Positions 6,216 to 14,744 of a DNA stretch of 64,000 nt are shown piece after piece. Source of the stretch: CALZBJ01 sp945619025 (GTDB lineage Bacteria > Pseudomonadota > Gammaproteobacteria > Cardiobacteriales > Wohlfahrtiimonadaceae); NCBI GenBank assembly GCA_945619025.1, contig CALZBJ010000004.1, positions 1-64,000 on the forward strand. Direction: 5' to 3'. How positions within the stretch are numbered: the stretch's first letter is position 1; every line of letters begins with the position of its first letter. The notes under the pieces are model-generated. The model searched no databases, was not told the origin of the DNA, and saw nothing but the letters and a program-made list of their open reading frames with translations. Made by a program: the position numbers and the translations under genes.

Positions 6216-8039
6216 ATGTGTGGAATTTTCGGCGCCATTAGCCAAAAAAAGAACATTATCCCAAGTCTCATTGCGGGACTGAAACAGCTTGAGTATCGGG
6301 GGTATGATTCGGCGGGAATCGCCTATCTTCACGGAGGTTATCTGGAACAAATTCGTAAAGTGGGGCGCGTTTCGGCGCTTGAGTCTGAGAGTCAAGGGAA
6401 AACCAGTACGATCGGCATAGGGCATACCCGTTGGGCAACTCATGGTGGGGTGAAAGAGCGGAATGCACACCCACATTGTTCCGATCATTTGGCAGTGGTT
6501 CATAATGGAATTATTGATAATTTCGAGGCAGAGCGGGCGGAATTAATCGAGGCGGGCTATCCGTTTTTATCCGATACCGATACCGAAGTGATTGCCCACC
6601 GCCTCCATTTTGAGATGGCGCAGGGAGTCGAGCTCTTTGACGCGGTGCGCCGTGTGGGAAAACGTTTAACGGGCGCGTATGCATTTGTCGTGCTTGACGA
6701 GCATTCGCCCGATCAGCTCATCGCACTTTGTAACGGTTGTCCGCTCCTTCTTGGATTTGGGGAAGCGTGTACGTTCATTGCCTCCGATATTGCTGCAATA
6801 TTGAGTGAAACCGAACAGGTACTCTATCTTGAAGAGGGCGATCTGATCGCATTTAACGCCGGTGGAATTCTGCGCTGTGAAACGCTTGCAGGGCAAAAGG
6901 TTTCCCGTGAAACATTCCAATCAGACCTCTCCCTTGAAGCGCTTGAGCTCGGGAATTACCAGCATTTCATGCAAAAAGAGATTTTCAATCAGCCCGATGT
7001 ATTGCAGGGAATGCTCCAAAATATCCTCTCCCGTGGATTTGTAGCGGGTCTTTTCGGTCGTGAGGCGGAAGCGATTTTCCCCAAGGTAAAACGGATTAAA
7101 ATCCTCGCCTGTGGTACCTCCTATTTTGCCGGAAAAGTGGCGAAAACGTGGTTGGAAACCTTAGCGAAACTTCCTACTGATGTGGAGATTTCAAGCGAAT
7201 ATCGGTATCGCGAGAGATTGGTGGAATCGGGGGAGCTCGTAATCACGCTCTCTCAATCGGGCGAAACACTCGATACGATTGAGGCGCTTAAACATGCGAA
7301 AGTTTCGGGAGTGATGGCATCGCTCTCGATCTGTAATGTACGGGAAAGTGTGCTACCGCGTATGAGTGATTGCGTATTTTATACCAACGTCGGTGTTGAG
7401 GTGGGCGTTGCCTCAACGAAAGCCTTTACCGCGCAACTGGTGGCGCTATTTGTACTCGCAAATACCTTGGTAAATGTTCAAAATTGTTTGGACTCCGCGC
7501 AATTATCGGAACATCTAAAGGCGCTCAAAACCCTTCCAAGCGAGATCACTCAAGCGTTATTAACGGAAGAGCGCTTAAAAACGTTTGCCACTCAAATTGC
7601 TCGGCGTGAACATGCGCTCTATTTAGGGCGGGGAATGTTCTATCCCATTGCCGAAGAGGGGGCGTTAAAGCTCAAAGAGATCAGCTATATTCATGCGGAA
7701 AGTTATCCCGCGGGCGAGCTAAAACATGGGCCACTGGCGCTCGTTGATGAATCCATGCCAGTGATTGTGCTTGCGCCCAATGACGCGCTTCTTGAGAAGA
7801 TTCGAGGCAATATGCATGAGGTGTCCGCTCGAGGAGGCGAGCTTTTTGTGATTAGCGATGGCGGAGATTTCTCAGGTATCGATGCGGATCACACGCTCAC
7901 GCTGCCGACAACTCATCCATGTTTACGGCCGATTGTCTTCACCATTGCGGTACAACTGCTCGCTTATCATGTGGCTAACATTCGCGGTGAAGATATCGAT
8001 AAACCGCGCAATCTCGCCAAATCATTGACGGTTGAGTAA
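6216..8039 (+). CDS. glmS: Glutamine--fructose-6-phosphate aminotransferase
   Basis: GlmS makes glucosamine-6-phosphate from fructose-6-phosphate and glutamine, the first step to UDP-GlcNAc for peptidoglycan and LPS; it acts in the cytoplasm. The 607 residues match the family length. The N-terminal glutaminase starts at Cys2 (MCGIFGAI), exposed after Met removal, with RGYDSAG and THGGVKERNAHPH. Two SIS domains follow (ACGTSYFAGKVAKTWLE, then SQSGETLDTIEAL; later GRGMFYPIAEEGALKLKEIS and ESYPAGELKHGPLALV), and the C-terminus is KPRNLAKSLTVE. The start is fixed by Cys2 and by GAGGGAG upstream. glmU is not adjacent. No glmS ribozyme core is seen in the 117-base leader. Confidence 0.97.
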   Translation: MCGIFGAISQKKNIIPSLIAGLKQLEYRGYDSAGIAYLHGGYLEQIRKVGRVSALESESQGKTSTIGIGHTRWATHGGVKERNAHPHCSDHLAVVHNGIIDNFEAERAELIEAGYPFLSDTDTEVIAHRLHFEMAQGVELFDAVRRVGKRLTGAYAFVVLDEHSPDQLIALCNGCPLLLGFGEACTFIASDIAAILSETEQVLYLEEGDLIAFNAGGILRCETLAGQKVSRETFQSDLSLEALELGNYQHFMQKEIFNQPDVLQGMLQNILSRGFVAGLFGREAEAIFPKVKRIKILACGTSYFAGKVAKTWLETLAKLPTDVEISSEYRYRERLVESGELVITLSQSGETLDTIEALKHAKVSGVMASLSICNVRESVLPRMSDCVFYTNVGVEVGVASTKAFTAQLVALFVLANTLVNVQNCLDSAQLSEHLKALKTLPSEITQALLTEERLKTFATQIARREHALYLGRGMFYPIAEEGALKLKEISYIHAESYPAGELKHGPLALVDESMPVIVLAPNDALLEKIRGNMHEVSARGGELFVISDGGDFSGIDADHTLTLPTTHPCLRPIVFTIAVQLLAYHVANIRGEDIDKPRNLAKSLTVE

Positions 8040-8090
8040 CCCCCCTTTTTTTTGTGTGTGGGCGGGCGTTTATTATGGAGTAATAGAGAA

Positions 8091-8120
8091 GAGAGTCTTA
8101 GCGATTAAGACTCTTTCTTT
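8091..8120. terminator. Convergent terminator between glmS and yajD
   Basis: GAGTCTTA (8094-8101) and TAAGACTC (8107-8114) form a perfect 8-bp stem with flanking A-U pairs and a 5-base loop. On the plus strand it is followed by TTTCTTTTT, so it suits glmS. It contains the stop codon of the opposite gene. Confidence 0.65.
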
Positions 8121-8476
8121 TTCATGAGATCGGCAAGCCCTGCAAAGGGATTAAAAGTGCTCTCGATCTCGCCACCATCGGTATTTTTAGTAGTGCCATA
8201 GCTCGCAATCTCCTGCATGCGCTGATGTTCATTATCATGACAATAGAGGCAGAGGAGCTCCCAATTACTGCCATCGCTCGGGTTATTATCATGGTCATGA
8301 TCGCGGTGGTGAACGGTCAATTCGCGCACATTGCGGTGATCAAATTCCCGCTGACAACGTCCGCACACCCACGGATACATTTTTAGCGCCTGTTCTCGGT
8401 AGCCCATCTCCCGTTGACGGCGATTTTGATGGGTTTCGGCAATAATCTGATCAAGTCGTGATTTTGGTTGGGTCAT
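8105..8476 (-). CDS. yajD: YajD-like HNH nuclease
   Basis: This 123-residue protein carries a compact HNH endonuclease domain: CGRCQREFDHRNVRELTVHH gives two zinc Cys and the His of the first strand, then DHDHDNNPSDGSNWELLCLYC provides the Asn and the second pair of zinc ligands, and HDNEHQR the last His. This matches E. coli YajD in size and order. The cellular role of YajD is not established; HNH proteins of this kind cut or nick DNA. The C-terminal 30 residues are polar and probably disordered. It is a single gene opposite to glmS. The ribosome binding site is weak. Confidence 0.8.
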   Translation of the reverse strand: MTQPKSRLDQIIAETHQNRRQREMGYREQALKMYPWVCGRCQREFDHRNVRELTVHHRDHDHDNNPSDGSNWELLCLYCHDNEHQRMQEIASYGTTKNTDGGEIESTFNPFAGLADLMKKKES

Positions 8477-8600
8477 TTCGTCATGCTCATAATAAAAATA
8501 GGATAGAAAAATGATGGATCAAGCGGGCTGAAAAGTAAAGGATCGCATCGGTTTTTAAATGAATTTTGAATACTCCCTTGTTTATTTTAATTAAATACTG

Positions 8601-8635
8601 TAATTGTTAAGCTTGGTTAAGAATAATAACAATTA
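8601..8635 (+). promoter_or_regulatory. Operator-like inverted repeat before the MetQ-like gene
   Basis: TAATTGTTA (8601-8609) and TAACAATTA (8627-8635) form a perfect 9-bp inverted repeat with a 17-base spacer, 27 bases before the start codon. The place and AT-rich symmetry suit a repressor site. It does not match the MetJ box AGACGTCT. Confidence 0.4.
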
Positions 8636-8661
8636 ATTAGCTTATAGAATGAGGAGATAGA

Positions 8662-9465
8662 ATGCGAACATTGATTAAATATATAACCTTTTTACTATTG
8701 CCTGCGCTTGTACTGCTGGGATGCCAAAAGTCTGAGGAGCCGGTGAAAACGATTCGATTTGGTACGTCGTTTGGGCATTTTTCCGATATGGTCCGCGAAT
8801 CGATTATTCCCCAATTAGAAGAGAGGGGATATGTGGTGACGTTAAAGGAGTTTACCGACGGAATTCAGCTCAACAATGCCTTAAATGAGGGCTCGATCGA
8901 CGTGAATATTTTTCAGCATGTGCCCTATTTAGAAGGGTATCGCGCGCAAACTCAGCAAGCGCTCAAAGAAGCCTTTCAAGTGCCGAATGCGCCTTTTGCC
9001 ATCTATGCCGGGAAGCGGAAAAGTTTAGAGGCGATTGAGGCGGGCGATGTGGTAATTGTGCCGAACGATCCGAGCAGTTATGGGCGTGCGCTGGTGATTC
9101 TTGATAGTCTTGGTTGGATTACATTAAAAGAGGGCGTCGATCCGCTTAAAGTCTCTAAACAGGACATTGTGGAGAATATTTATAATATTGAGATTAAAGA
9201 GTTGCAATCGGATCTATTGCCGCGGGGATTAAAGGATGCGGCATTCGGGGCGATTAATGGTGGCGCGGCGCTTAATTCGGGTTTAAAGATTGCGGATGTG
9301 CTCTCACTTGAGCCCAATGATCTCTATATTAATTGGGGCGTAGTGCGTGAAAAAGATCTCAATGAAGCGTGGTTAGGTGATGTGATTGAGGCCTTTAATT
9401 CAGTGCAATTTAAGCAATATGCGCAGGATAAATTCCCCGATTATCAATTCCCGAGCGCTTGGTAA
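8662..9465 (+). CDS. MetQ/NlpA-family substrate-binding lipoprotein
   Basis: This is the substrate-binding part of a D/L-methionine-type ABC importer. It is a 267-residue lipoprotein with a signal peptide ending in the lipobox LLGC (Cys21), so it is probably anchored in a membrane facing the periplasm. NlpA-family signatures are visible: FGTSFGHFSDMV near residue 33, then DGIQLNNALNEGSIDVNIFQHVPYLE, VVIVPNDPSSYGRAL and AAFGAINGGAALNSGL. The ATPase (MetN) and permease (MetI) are not adjacent, so it is an orphan binding protein, like NlpA of E. coli, and uses a transporter encoded elsewhere. GAGGAG gives a good start. A terminator follows. Confidence 0.85.
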   Translation: MRTLIKYITFLLLPALVLLGCQKSEEPVKTIRFGTSFGHFSDMVRESIIPQLEERGYVVTLKEFTDGIQLNNALNEGSIDVNIFQHVPYLEGYRAQTQQALKEAFQVPNAPFAIYAGKRKSLEAIEAGDVVIVPNDPSSYGRALVILDSLGWITLKEGVDPLKVSKQDIVENIYNIEIKELQSDLLPRGLKDAAFGAINGGAALNSGLKIADVLSLEPNDLYINWGVVREKDLNEAWLGDVIEAFNSVQFKQYAQDKFPDYQFPSAW

Positions 9466-9500
9466 CCGGCTCAAACGTAAAGAGATGTAATGAGATTAAT

Positions 9501-9527
9501 AGGATTCCTTCAGGGAATCCTTTTTTT
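9501..9527 (+). terminator. Intrinsic terminator after the MetQ-like gene
   Basis: AGGATTCC and GGAATCCT form a perfect 8-bp stem (9501-9508 and 9514-9521) with a 5-base loop, followed by seven T. Confidence 0.85.
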
Positions 9528-9668
9528 GTAGTGAATTTGTATTTTTATATAAAAATTAACAAAACTTTAATTTGTGCTGATCAATATCTAAGCAGGTGAA
9601 AACTAAGGATTTTCATCGATTTTGTAGGATATGATGGAGGTTGTGAGTGTAAAGTATTGTAATAATCT

Positions 9669-9677
9669 TGATATAAT
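9669..9677 (+). promoter_or_regulatory. Extended -10 promoter for the DctA-type gene
   Basis: TGATATAAT is a perfect extended -10 element (TGn plus TATAAT at 9672-9677), 51 bases before the gene. No good -35 box is seen at the usual distance, which is normal for extended -10 promoters. Confidence 0.55.
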
Positions 9678-9728
9678 CTATGGTTTATTGCACGAAATAG
9701 CGATATAAATGAGGATTGTTAAAATAAA

Positions 9729-11156
9729 ATGGTGGGAATTATGAGCCAGATTAAGACGGAAGATATCGAGATTCGAATCCATCCTCCAAAGCCAAAGCTG
9801 TATAAAATCCTCTACGTTCAAGTGATTTTTGCGATTGGTGTAGGGATTTTGTTGGGGCACTTTTATCCTACGATTGGGGAGCAGATGCGCCCACTTGGGG
9901 AAGCCTTTATCAAGCTGGTGAAGATGATTATTGCGCCGGTGATTTTTATCACGGTGACAACCGGCATCGGGGGCATGACCAACATGAAGACGGTGGGGCG
10001 TGTGACCGGCAAGGCGATGCTCTACTTCCTCAGTTTTTCAACGATTGCGCTCATTATCGGGCTGATTGTTTCCAATATCGTTAAACCGGGTGCGGGCATG
10101 CATGTCGATCCGCAGACGTTGCTCGATAATAAAGAGCTCGTGGCTGACTATGTGCAAAAAGCGCAGGATAGTTCGCTCACCGCCTTTTTTATGAATATTA
10201 TTCCCGATACGCTGATCAGCCCGCTGGTGCAGGGCAATATTTTACAGGTGCTCTTTGTGGCGATCTTATTTGGGATTGCGCTTGCGAGCATTGGGGAGCG
10301 GGGCGAGCCGATTGTGGCGTTTTTAAATCAGCTCTCAGAGCCGGTCTTTAAACTGGTGTCGATGTTGATGAAAGCGGCGCCGATTGGGGCATTTGGGGCG
10401 ATGGCCTTTACCATTGGGAAATATGGTATCGAATCGGTGTCGAGCCTTGCGTTACTGGTGATCACATTTTATATGACGTCGATTCTCTTTGTAGTGGTGG
10501 TACTCGGTGCGGTGGCGCGTTATAACGGATTTTCGATCCTTAAATTGATGCGTTATATTAAAGAGGAATTGCTTCTTGTGCTTGGAACGAGCTCCTCTGA
10601 AGCGGCGCTTCCGACTTTAATGCAAAAGCTTGAACGCGCGGGCTGTGATAAGTCGGTAGTCGGGCTTGTGGTGCCGACGGGATATTCGTTTAATCTCGAT
10701 GGAACCAATATCTATATGACGATGGCGGCGCTCTTTATTGCGCAGGCGTGCGGCATTGATCTAACGATTGGGCAACAAATTTTGCTGCTGCTTGTGGCGA
10801 TGTTGAGCTCAAAAGGGGCGGCGGGTGTGACGGGTGCTGGATTTATCACCTTAGCGGCGACGCTCTCGGTGGTGCCAACGGTTCCGGTAGAAGGGATGGC
10901 GCTTATTTTAGGGGTGGATCGGTTTATGTCGGAATGTCGTGCGCTCACTAATCTTGCGGGTAATGCCTGTGCGACCATCGTGGTGGCGCGTTGGGAAAAC
11001 TCGCTCGATACGGAAACACTTCATGCAACGCTCGATCGTAAAGCATTGCCAGTGCGTGATCCCGTTGTTGATCCGATGGGTGATGTGGTAGTCGGCGCTG
11101 CGGAGGTTACTCCTGAGGTAGCTGAGATGCCGGAGATCGTAAAAGCGCCTCAATAA
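9729..11156 (+). CDS. dctA: Dicarboxylate/cation symporter, DctA type
   Basis: This is a sodium- or proton-coupled symporter of the DAACS family in the inner membrane, for C4-dicarboxylates or acidic amino acids. The 475 residues carry the family signatures: FIKLVKMIIAPVIFITVTTGI near residue 60, then LLLVLGTSSSEAALPTLMQK (serine-rich re-entrant loop), VPTGYSFNLDGTNIYMTMAA (substrate-binding helix) and SSKGAAGVTGAGFITLAATL. ILGVDRFMSECRALTNLAGN, with the Arg that binds carboxylate, is typical of DctA. The start may be ATG 9729 or ATG 9741 (MSQIKTED), since neither has a strong site. The C-terminal 40 residues are Val/Pro/Glu-rich and probably disordered. A terminator follows. Confidence 0.88.
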   Translation: MVGIMSQIKTEDIEIRIHPPKPKLYKILYVQVIFAIGVGILLGHFYPTIGEQMRPLGEAFIKLVKMIIAPVIFITVTTGIGGMTNMKTVGRVTGKAMLYFLSFSTIALIIGLIVSNIVKPGAGMHVDPQTLLDNKELVADYVQKAQDSSLTAFFMNIIPDTLISPLVQGNILQVLFVAILFGIALASIGERGEPIVAFLNQLSEPVFKLVSMLMKAAPIGAFGAMAFTIGKYGIESVSSLALLVITFYMTSILFVVVVLGAVARYNGFSILKLMRYIKEELLLVLGTSSSEAALPTLMQKLERAGCDKSVVGLVVPTGYSFNLDGTNIYMTMAALFIAQACGIDLTIGQQILLLLVAMLSSKGAAGVTGAGFITLAATLSVVPTVPVEGMALILGVDRFMSECRALTNLAGNACATIVVARWENSLDTETLHATLDRKALPVRDPVVDPMGDVVVGAAEVTPEVAEMPEIVKAPQ

Positions 11157-11157
11157 A

Positions 11158-11191
11158 CTTTGTGGGTTAAAAAAGTTTGTGGGTTAAAAAA
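11158..11191 (+). repeat. Short tandem direct repeat
   Basis: Two copies of TTTGTGGGTTAAAAAA stand side by side just after the DctA-type gene. It is a small local duplication between stop codon and terminator, and no function is seen. Confidence 0.6.
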
Positions 11192-11192
11192 G

Positions 11193-11218
11193 AAAACCTC
11201 CCCTTGGGGAGGTTTTTT
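11193..11218 (+). terminator. Intrinsic terminator after the DctA-type gene
   Basis: AAAACCTCCCC and GGGGAGGTTTT form a strong G/C-rich stem followed by T. Flanking A and T runs on both sides could let it also serve the opposite gene. Confidence 0.85.
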
Positions 11219-11258
11219 ATTGCGTTTATTCTATGGAAAACCCGATAAAACGGCTCGA

Positions 11259-11624
11259 TTAATTGAGCTGTAATGTTTTATGGCTCTCCATTAAAAGATC
11301 GATCACATCGCCGGCGGTAATCATAACCGCTTCGGGAATAAGCGAATCTTTCTCCACGCCATTATGAATCATGCAGGCGGTGCAGACTTTGATATTGCCG
11401 CCCTTTTCAAGAAACGCCGGAAGCAGCTCTTTGATCGCTTTAAATGGTGCGCCAATATCGATTTTATCGGCATAGCCTTGTTGCGCAAGTGCGACCGCAT
11501 CCGACAGAAGGACTAAATCTACGGAATGGCCTTTGGTGAGCGCTTCAACGCCCATGGTAAAGGCGATAGTGACGTTGTTTGAATCCCGCTCGTGAGGGGT
11601 TAAGGTGATGAGTAAATCCGCCAT
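11259..11624 (-). CDS. DsrE-family protein
   Basis: This 121-residue cytoplasmic protein is of the DsrE/DsrF/TusD-like fold. The N-terminal strand MADLLITLTPHERDSNNVT, the TMGVEALTKGHSVDLVLLSD helix-strand and the Cys-containing loop KVCTACMIHNG fit the family, whose members carry sulfur as persulfide on Cys or act as small binding proteins. Two Cys in CTAC are possible active residues. Partners such as TusBC or DsrC are not adjacent, so the role is open. The start has AGGAG at 11632-11636. It lies downstream of the old yellow enzyme gene in the same direction, with a hairpin between them. Confidence 0.75.
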   Translation of the reverse strand: MADLLITLTPHERDSNNVTIAFTMGVEALTKGHSVDLVLLSDAVALAQQGYADKIDIGAPFKAIKELLPAFLEKGGNIKVCTACMIHNGVEKDSLIPEAVMITAGDVIDLLMESHKTLQLN

Positions 11625-11687
11625 ATAACACTCCTAATATTATATAAATTGATAGAAAGAACATCATAACGCAGCGCTTCTTTGCAG

Positions 11688-11736
11688 AAAAGGGCTTTTT
11701 ACGCTACAGATCAATAAAGTCGGTAAAAAGCCCGAA
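11688..11736 (-). terminator. Terminator-like hairpin after the old yellow enzyme gene
   Basis: GGGCTTTTTAC (11692-11702) and its exact complement (11723-11733) give an 11-bp stem with a 20-base loop. Read leftward it is followed by TTTTC, so it can end the gene at 11776-12828. The loop is larger than usual. Confidence 0.55.
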
Positions 11737-11775
11737 TCTTGGAGTTATGGGAAGCCTTGGGAATTGCTTTGGGAG

Positions 11776-12828
11776 TTATTTTAGCGTCGGATAATCAAGA
11801 TATCCCGCATCCTCTTGTCCGTAAAAGGTGGCAGGTTCGGGGGCATTGAGCGGCGCATTTTGCTCAAGACGCTCTTTAAGATCGGCGTTTGCGATATAGA
11901 GACGACCAAATGAGACCGCATCGGCGCGTTTCTCCTCAATCAGCTGATTGGCAAGTTCGGGCGTTAGGTCTTGGTTACGAATGATCGGCCCTTGGAAAAC
12001 GGTTTGAATTGTTTCGGCAATACTCGCTTCATTTACCGGCTCCCGCAGGAATAAAAAGGCGATCTTACGCTCGCGCATTTCATGAGCGACATGGGTGAAA
12101 AGGGCCACCGGATCGCTATCGTGCATATCGTGTTCGGCCGCTTGCGGGGAGAGGTGAATGCCAATGCGATCTGCACCCCAAACCGGAATGAGTGCATCGA
12201 CGATCTTGGTTAGAAAACGGACTCGATTAGGGATCGATCCGCCGTATTGGTCGGTTCGCTTATTGACGCCATCGCGGAGAAATTGGTCGATGAGATAACC
12301 GTTCGCTGCATGGATCTCAACGCCATCAAAGCCCGCTTCTTTAGCGCGAATCGCTGCATTTTTATAATCGTTAATGGTGGCCTCAATCTCATCGAGGGTT
12401 AATGCCCGCGGGGTGACGTAATCGCGTTTTGGTCTAAGTAGGCTAACATGGCCTTTCGGTTGCACCGCACTTGAGGAAACGGGGAGATTGCCCTCTAAGA
12501 GTTCCGGGTCGGAGATGCGCCCGACGTGCCAGAGCTGAAGGACGATTTTGCCGCCCTTTTGGTGAACGGCCTCAGTAACCTTTTTCCAGCCGGCGACATG
12601 TTGATCATTCCAAATGGCGGGTGCGTTACGATATCCTACCGCTTGCGAGCTGATAAAGGTGGCTTCACTGATGATAAGGCCGCTTGAAGCGCGATCGGCA
12701 TAATAGCGAGCCATGCGATCATTTGGGGTATGGTCAGCGTCAGCGCGAGTGCGCGTGAGCGGGGCCATCACAAGGCGGTTTTTGAGGGAAATGGCTCCCA
12801 ACTCGGTGGGGGTAAAGAGCGCTTTCAT
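11776..12828 (-). CDS. nemA: Old yellow enzyme family alkene reductase
   Basis: This is an FMN-dependent NAD(P)H oxidoreductase that reduces activated C=C bonds or nitro compounds in the cytoplasm, similar to NemA / N-ethylmaleimide reductase. The 350 residues show the usual order: LKNRLVMAPLTRTRA (FMN and substrate), LQLWHVGRISDP, FDGVEIHAANGYLIDQFL with the His-Asn pair that binds the substrate carbonyl, and NKRTDQYGGSIPNR. The C-terminal ADAVSFGRLYIANADLKERL is the FMN phosphate loop. GGAGATTCC precedes the ATG. No TetR-type nemR regulator is adjacent. The symbol is by similarity; other OYE names would fit equally. Confidence 0.88.
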   Translation of the reverse strand: MKALFTPTELGAISLKNRLVMAPLTRTRADADHTPNDRMARYYADRASSGLIISEATFISSQAVGYRNAPAIWNDQHVAGWKKVTEAVHQKGGKIVLQLWHVGRISDPELLEGNLPVSSSAVQPKGHVSLLRPKRDYVTPRALTLDEIEATINDYKNAAIRAKEAGFDGVEIHAANGYLIDQFLRDGVNKRTDQYGGSIPNRVRFLTKIVDALIPVWGADRIGIHLSPQAAEHDMHDSDPVALFTHVAHEMRERKIAFLFLREPVNEASIAETIQTVFQGPIIRNQDLTPELANQLIEEKRADAVSFGRLYIANADLKERLEQNAPLNAPEPATFYGQEDAGYLDYPTLK

Positions 12829-12954
12829 GGAATCTCCTTTCGATAAAATCGATTGATAAATGGATCCGCATACTAAAGAGGCATCGGACTATAGAGTAAA
12901 ATAGAATAGAATCACGATACGCTCTTTTGGGGAAATGATAAATAGAGGGCGAGG

Positions 12955-12985
12955 CAAAAAAAAAGAGGCGAGGGCCTCTTTTTAA
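12955..12985 (-). terminator. Intrinsic terminator after the MBL hydrolase gene
   Basis: AAAAGAGGC (12961-12969) and GCCTCTTTT (12974-12982) form a 9-bp stem with a 4-base loop. On the minus strand it is followed by a long T run, so it ends the leftward unit that includes 13035-13724. Confidence 0.75.
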
Positions 12986-13034
12986 CATCAATTTTTAACA
13001 TCCATTCTAAGAATCAAGTGTGTGGCGGATCGGC

Positions 13035-13724
13035 TTAGGTACGATTACGGAACTTGATAAAATCCGCCGCAGAGGCTTGCGCAAGTTGCAGATAACGATT
13101 GGTTTTGATCTGCGAGGCGAGCGTTGCCGTCGGCGTGGGTCCGTAAGCGTGTCCTGTGTGAAGCTCAACGTGATGGGGCACCTCTTCAATCAAACGATTG
13201 AGTGAGTGAAGGAGCGCTTGTGGATCAGAGCCATCTAAATCGGCGCGACCACAGCCATCAATAAAGAGCGTATCGCCGGTAAGCATATCGTCTTTGAGTA
13301 AAAAGCAGACCGAGCCTGAACTATGGCCCGGCGTTGCAATCACTTTGACCGGAATCTCCCCGTGATGGAGCACGTCGTTATCGTGAAACGCGATCGTGTC
13401 ATCGGGAATGGGGAGAAACGCTTTCGGTAACTCGTTGGGTGCATAGGAGCGAATGAAATCAATCTCCGTTTTCGATGCATAGACCGGCACCTCATGATCT
13501 TGCAATGCGCGTAGATCATCAATGGCGCTGACATGGTCGTGATGACCGTGCGTCAGCCAGATCGCAGAGAGGGTGAGCCCGAGATTATTAAGGCGATTTT
13601 GCAAGTAATTGGCATCCCATGCGGGGTCAATCACGATCGCTTTTTTCGTGGCGCACTCTTCTAAAATATGACTGAAATTATCATATGGACCGAATACTTC
13701 GGAATGAATTTTATACTGACTCAT
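13035..13724 (-). CDS. Metallo-beta-lactamase-fold hydrolase, glyoxalase II-like
   Basis: This 229-residue cytoplasmic hydrolase has two zinc sites: THGHHDH at residues 58-64, the later His of ATPGHSSGSVCF, the bridging Asp of LTGDTLFIDGCGRAD and a C-terminal His in ELHTGHAYGPT. The size and motifs fit the YcbL-type glyoxalase II-like group, which hydrolyses thioesters such as S-lactoylglutathione. It lacks the longer C-terminal domain of classical GloB. The start has AAGGAG upstream. It is 27 bases after the TauE-like gene and likely the last gene of a leftward unit with that gene and the quinone reductase. Confidence 0.82.
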   Translation of the reverse strand: MSQYKIHSEVFGPYDNFSHILEECATKKAIVIDPAWDANYLQNRLNNLGLTLSAIWLTHGHHDHVSAIDDLRALQDHEVPVYASKTEIDFIRSYAPNELPKAFLPIPDDTIAFHDNDVLHHGEIPVKVIATPGHSSGSVCFLLKDDMLTGDTLFIDGCGRADLDGSDPQALLHSLNRLIEEVPHHVELHTGHAYGPTPTATLASQIKTNRYLQLAQASAADFIKFRNRT

Positions 13725-13751
13725 TAAGACTCCTTATGCGGTGTGTCGAGT

Positions 13752-14711
13752 TTACTGAGCCTCCATTTTAGCAGCACCGTTCATAGGCGCTGACTCTTCT
13801 GGCGCAGCACTCGAATCATTTTTCATTGAAGGATTCATCATACCGCCCTTAGATTGATTCTGCATCTCTTTTGATTCGCCTTGCATGCCCTTCATCGAGC
13901 CATCCATCGGTTTCATATCGCCATGTTGCATTGGCATATTGCCGCCGCCGTGACCGCCCATTTTCGAGCCTTCAAGGGCTTTGAGCGCATTGCCACCATG
14001 TTGAACTTGTTCCGTGGTTTCAGAGAGTTTTGCCGCGCGTTTATTTACTTTTTCAGGCGGTGCAATCCAACCTAAATAGTAAACGGTCATCAGTAAAATG
14101 ACGATCCCGCCAAGACGGCGAATGCTCGGTTTTGCAAGGTAACGGCCCACATAGTTTCCAAAGATCGCAAGCGCAATCATGACCGGAAGGGTGCCAAGTC
14201 CAAAGGAGAACATAAGCGCTGCCGACATGCCTACGCTGCCAAGACCAATCGCTACCGCTAACGGGCCATAAACTGCACCGCACGGTAAGAAACCCCAGAT
14301 AAAGCCCATAAAATAGGTGCCTTTAGCGGTTTTAATGGGGAAGAAACGTTGTGAGAATTTTTGAATCGGTTTCCACAGTTTTTGCGCCGGTTTTTCGACA
14401 AACGCCAAGAATTGAGGCATGCCGAACAGTTGCAATGCAATGAAGATCATAATCGCGCCCGCAAGATAGCGGATCACATATTGCAGTGTGGTAATGTCTG
14501 AGACGAAAAAGCCAATCAGCCCGCCGATCACCCCTAAAAAGGTATAGGTTGAGATCCGGCCGAGATTGTATAAAATCGCCGCAGGAACGCGTTTATATGA
14601 GTTGTTGATACCGAGTATTCCGATCACCGGTCCACACATTCCAATACAGTGGACTTGAGTTGTGAGCCCCATAATGAAGGCCCCCATCAGTAATGCATAC
14701 GTTTCTCCCAT
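13752..14711 (-). CDS. TauE/DsbD-like membrane protein with Met/His-rich tail
   Basis: This 319-residue inner-membrane protein is of the sulfite exporter TauE/SafE (DsbD-like transmembrane) group. The first helix holds HCIGMCGP (residues 21-28), a His-Cys-x-x-Met-Cys pattern that suggests metal or thiol chemistry. The second half carries the related FIWGFLPCGAVYGPL. About six helices end near residue 220. The last 100 residues are hydrophilic and very rich in Met, His, Gly and Lys (MGGHGGG, MPMQHGD, GSMKGMQG), which looks like a copper-binding tail. Relatives often lie near cbb3 oxidase assembly genes; that context is absent here. The start has AAGGAG. It is 33 bases from qor and 27 from the hydrolase gene. 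Confidence 0.75.
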   Translation of the reverse strand: MGETYALLMGAFIMGLTTQVHCIGMCGPVIGILGINNSYKRVPAAILYNLGRISTYTFLGVIGGLIGFFVSDITTLQYVIRYLAGAIMIFIALQLFGMPQFLAFVEKPAQKLWKPIQKFSQRFFPIKTAKGTYFMGFIWGFLPCGAVYGPLAVAIGLGSVGMSAALMFSFGLGTLPVMIALAIFGNYVGRYLAKPSIRRLGGIVILLMTVYYLGWIAPPEKVNKRAAKLSETTEQVQHGGNALKALEGSKMGGHGGGNMPMQHGDMKPMDGSMKGMQGESKEMQNQSKGGMMNPSMKNDSSAAPEESAPMNGAAKMEAQ

Positions 14712-14744
14712 GAGAATGCTCCTTAATTGTCGGGAAAGTAGAGA

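Noticed and set aside
12210..12392. Other frames inside the old yellow enzyme gene
   Set aside because: They are shadows of the coding frame without start signals.
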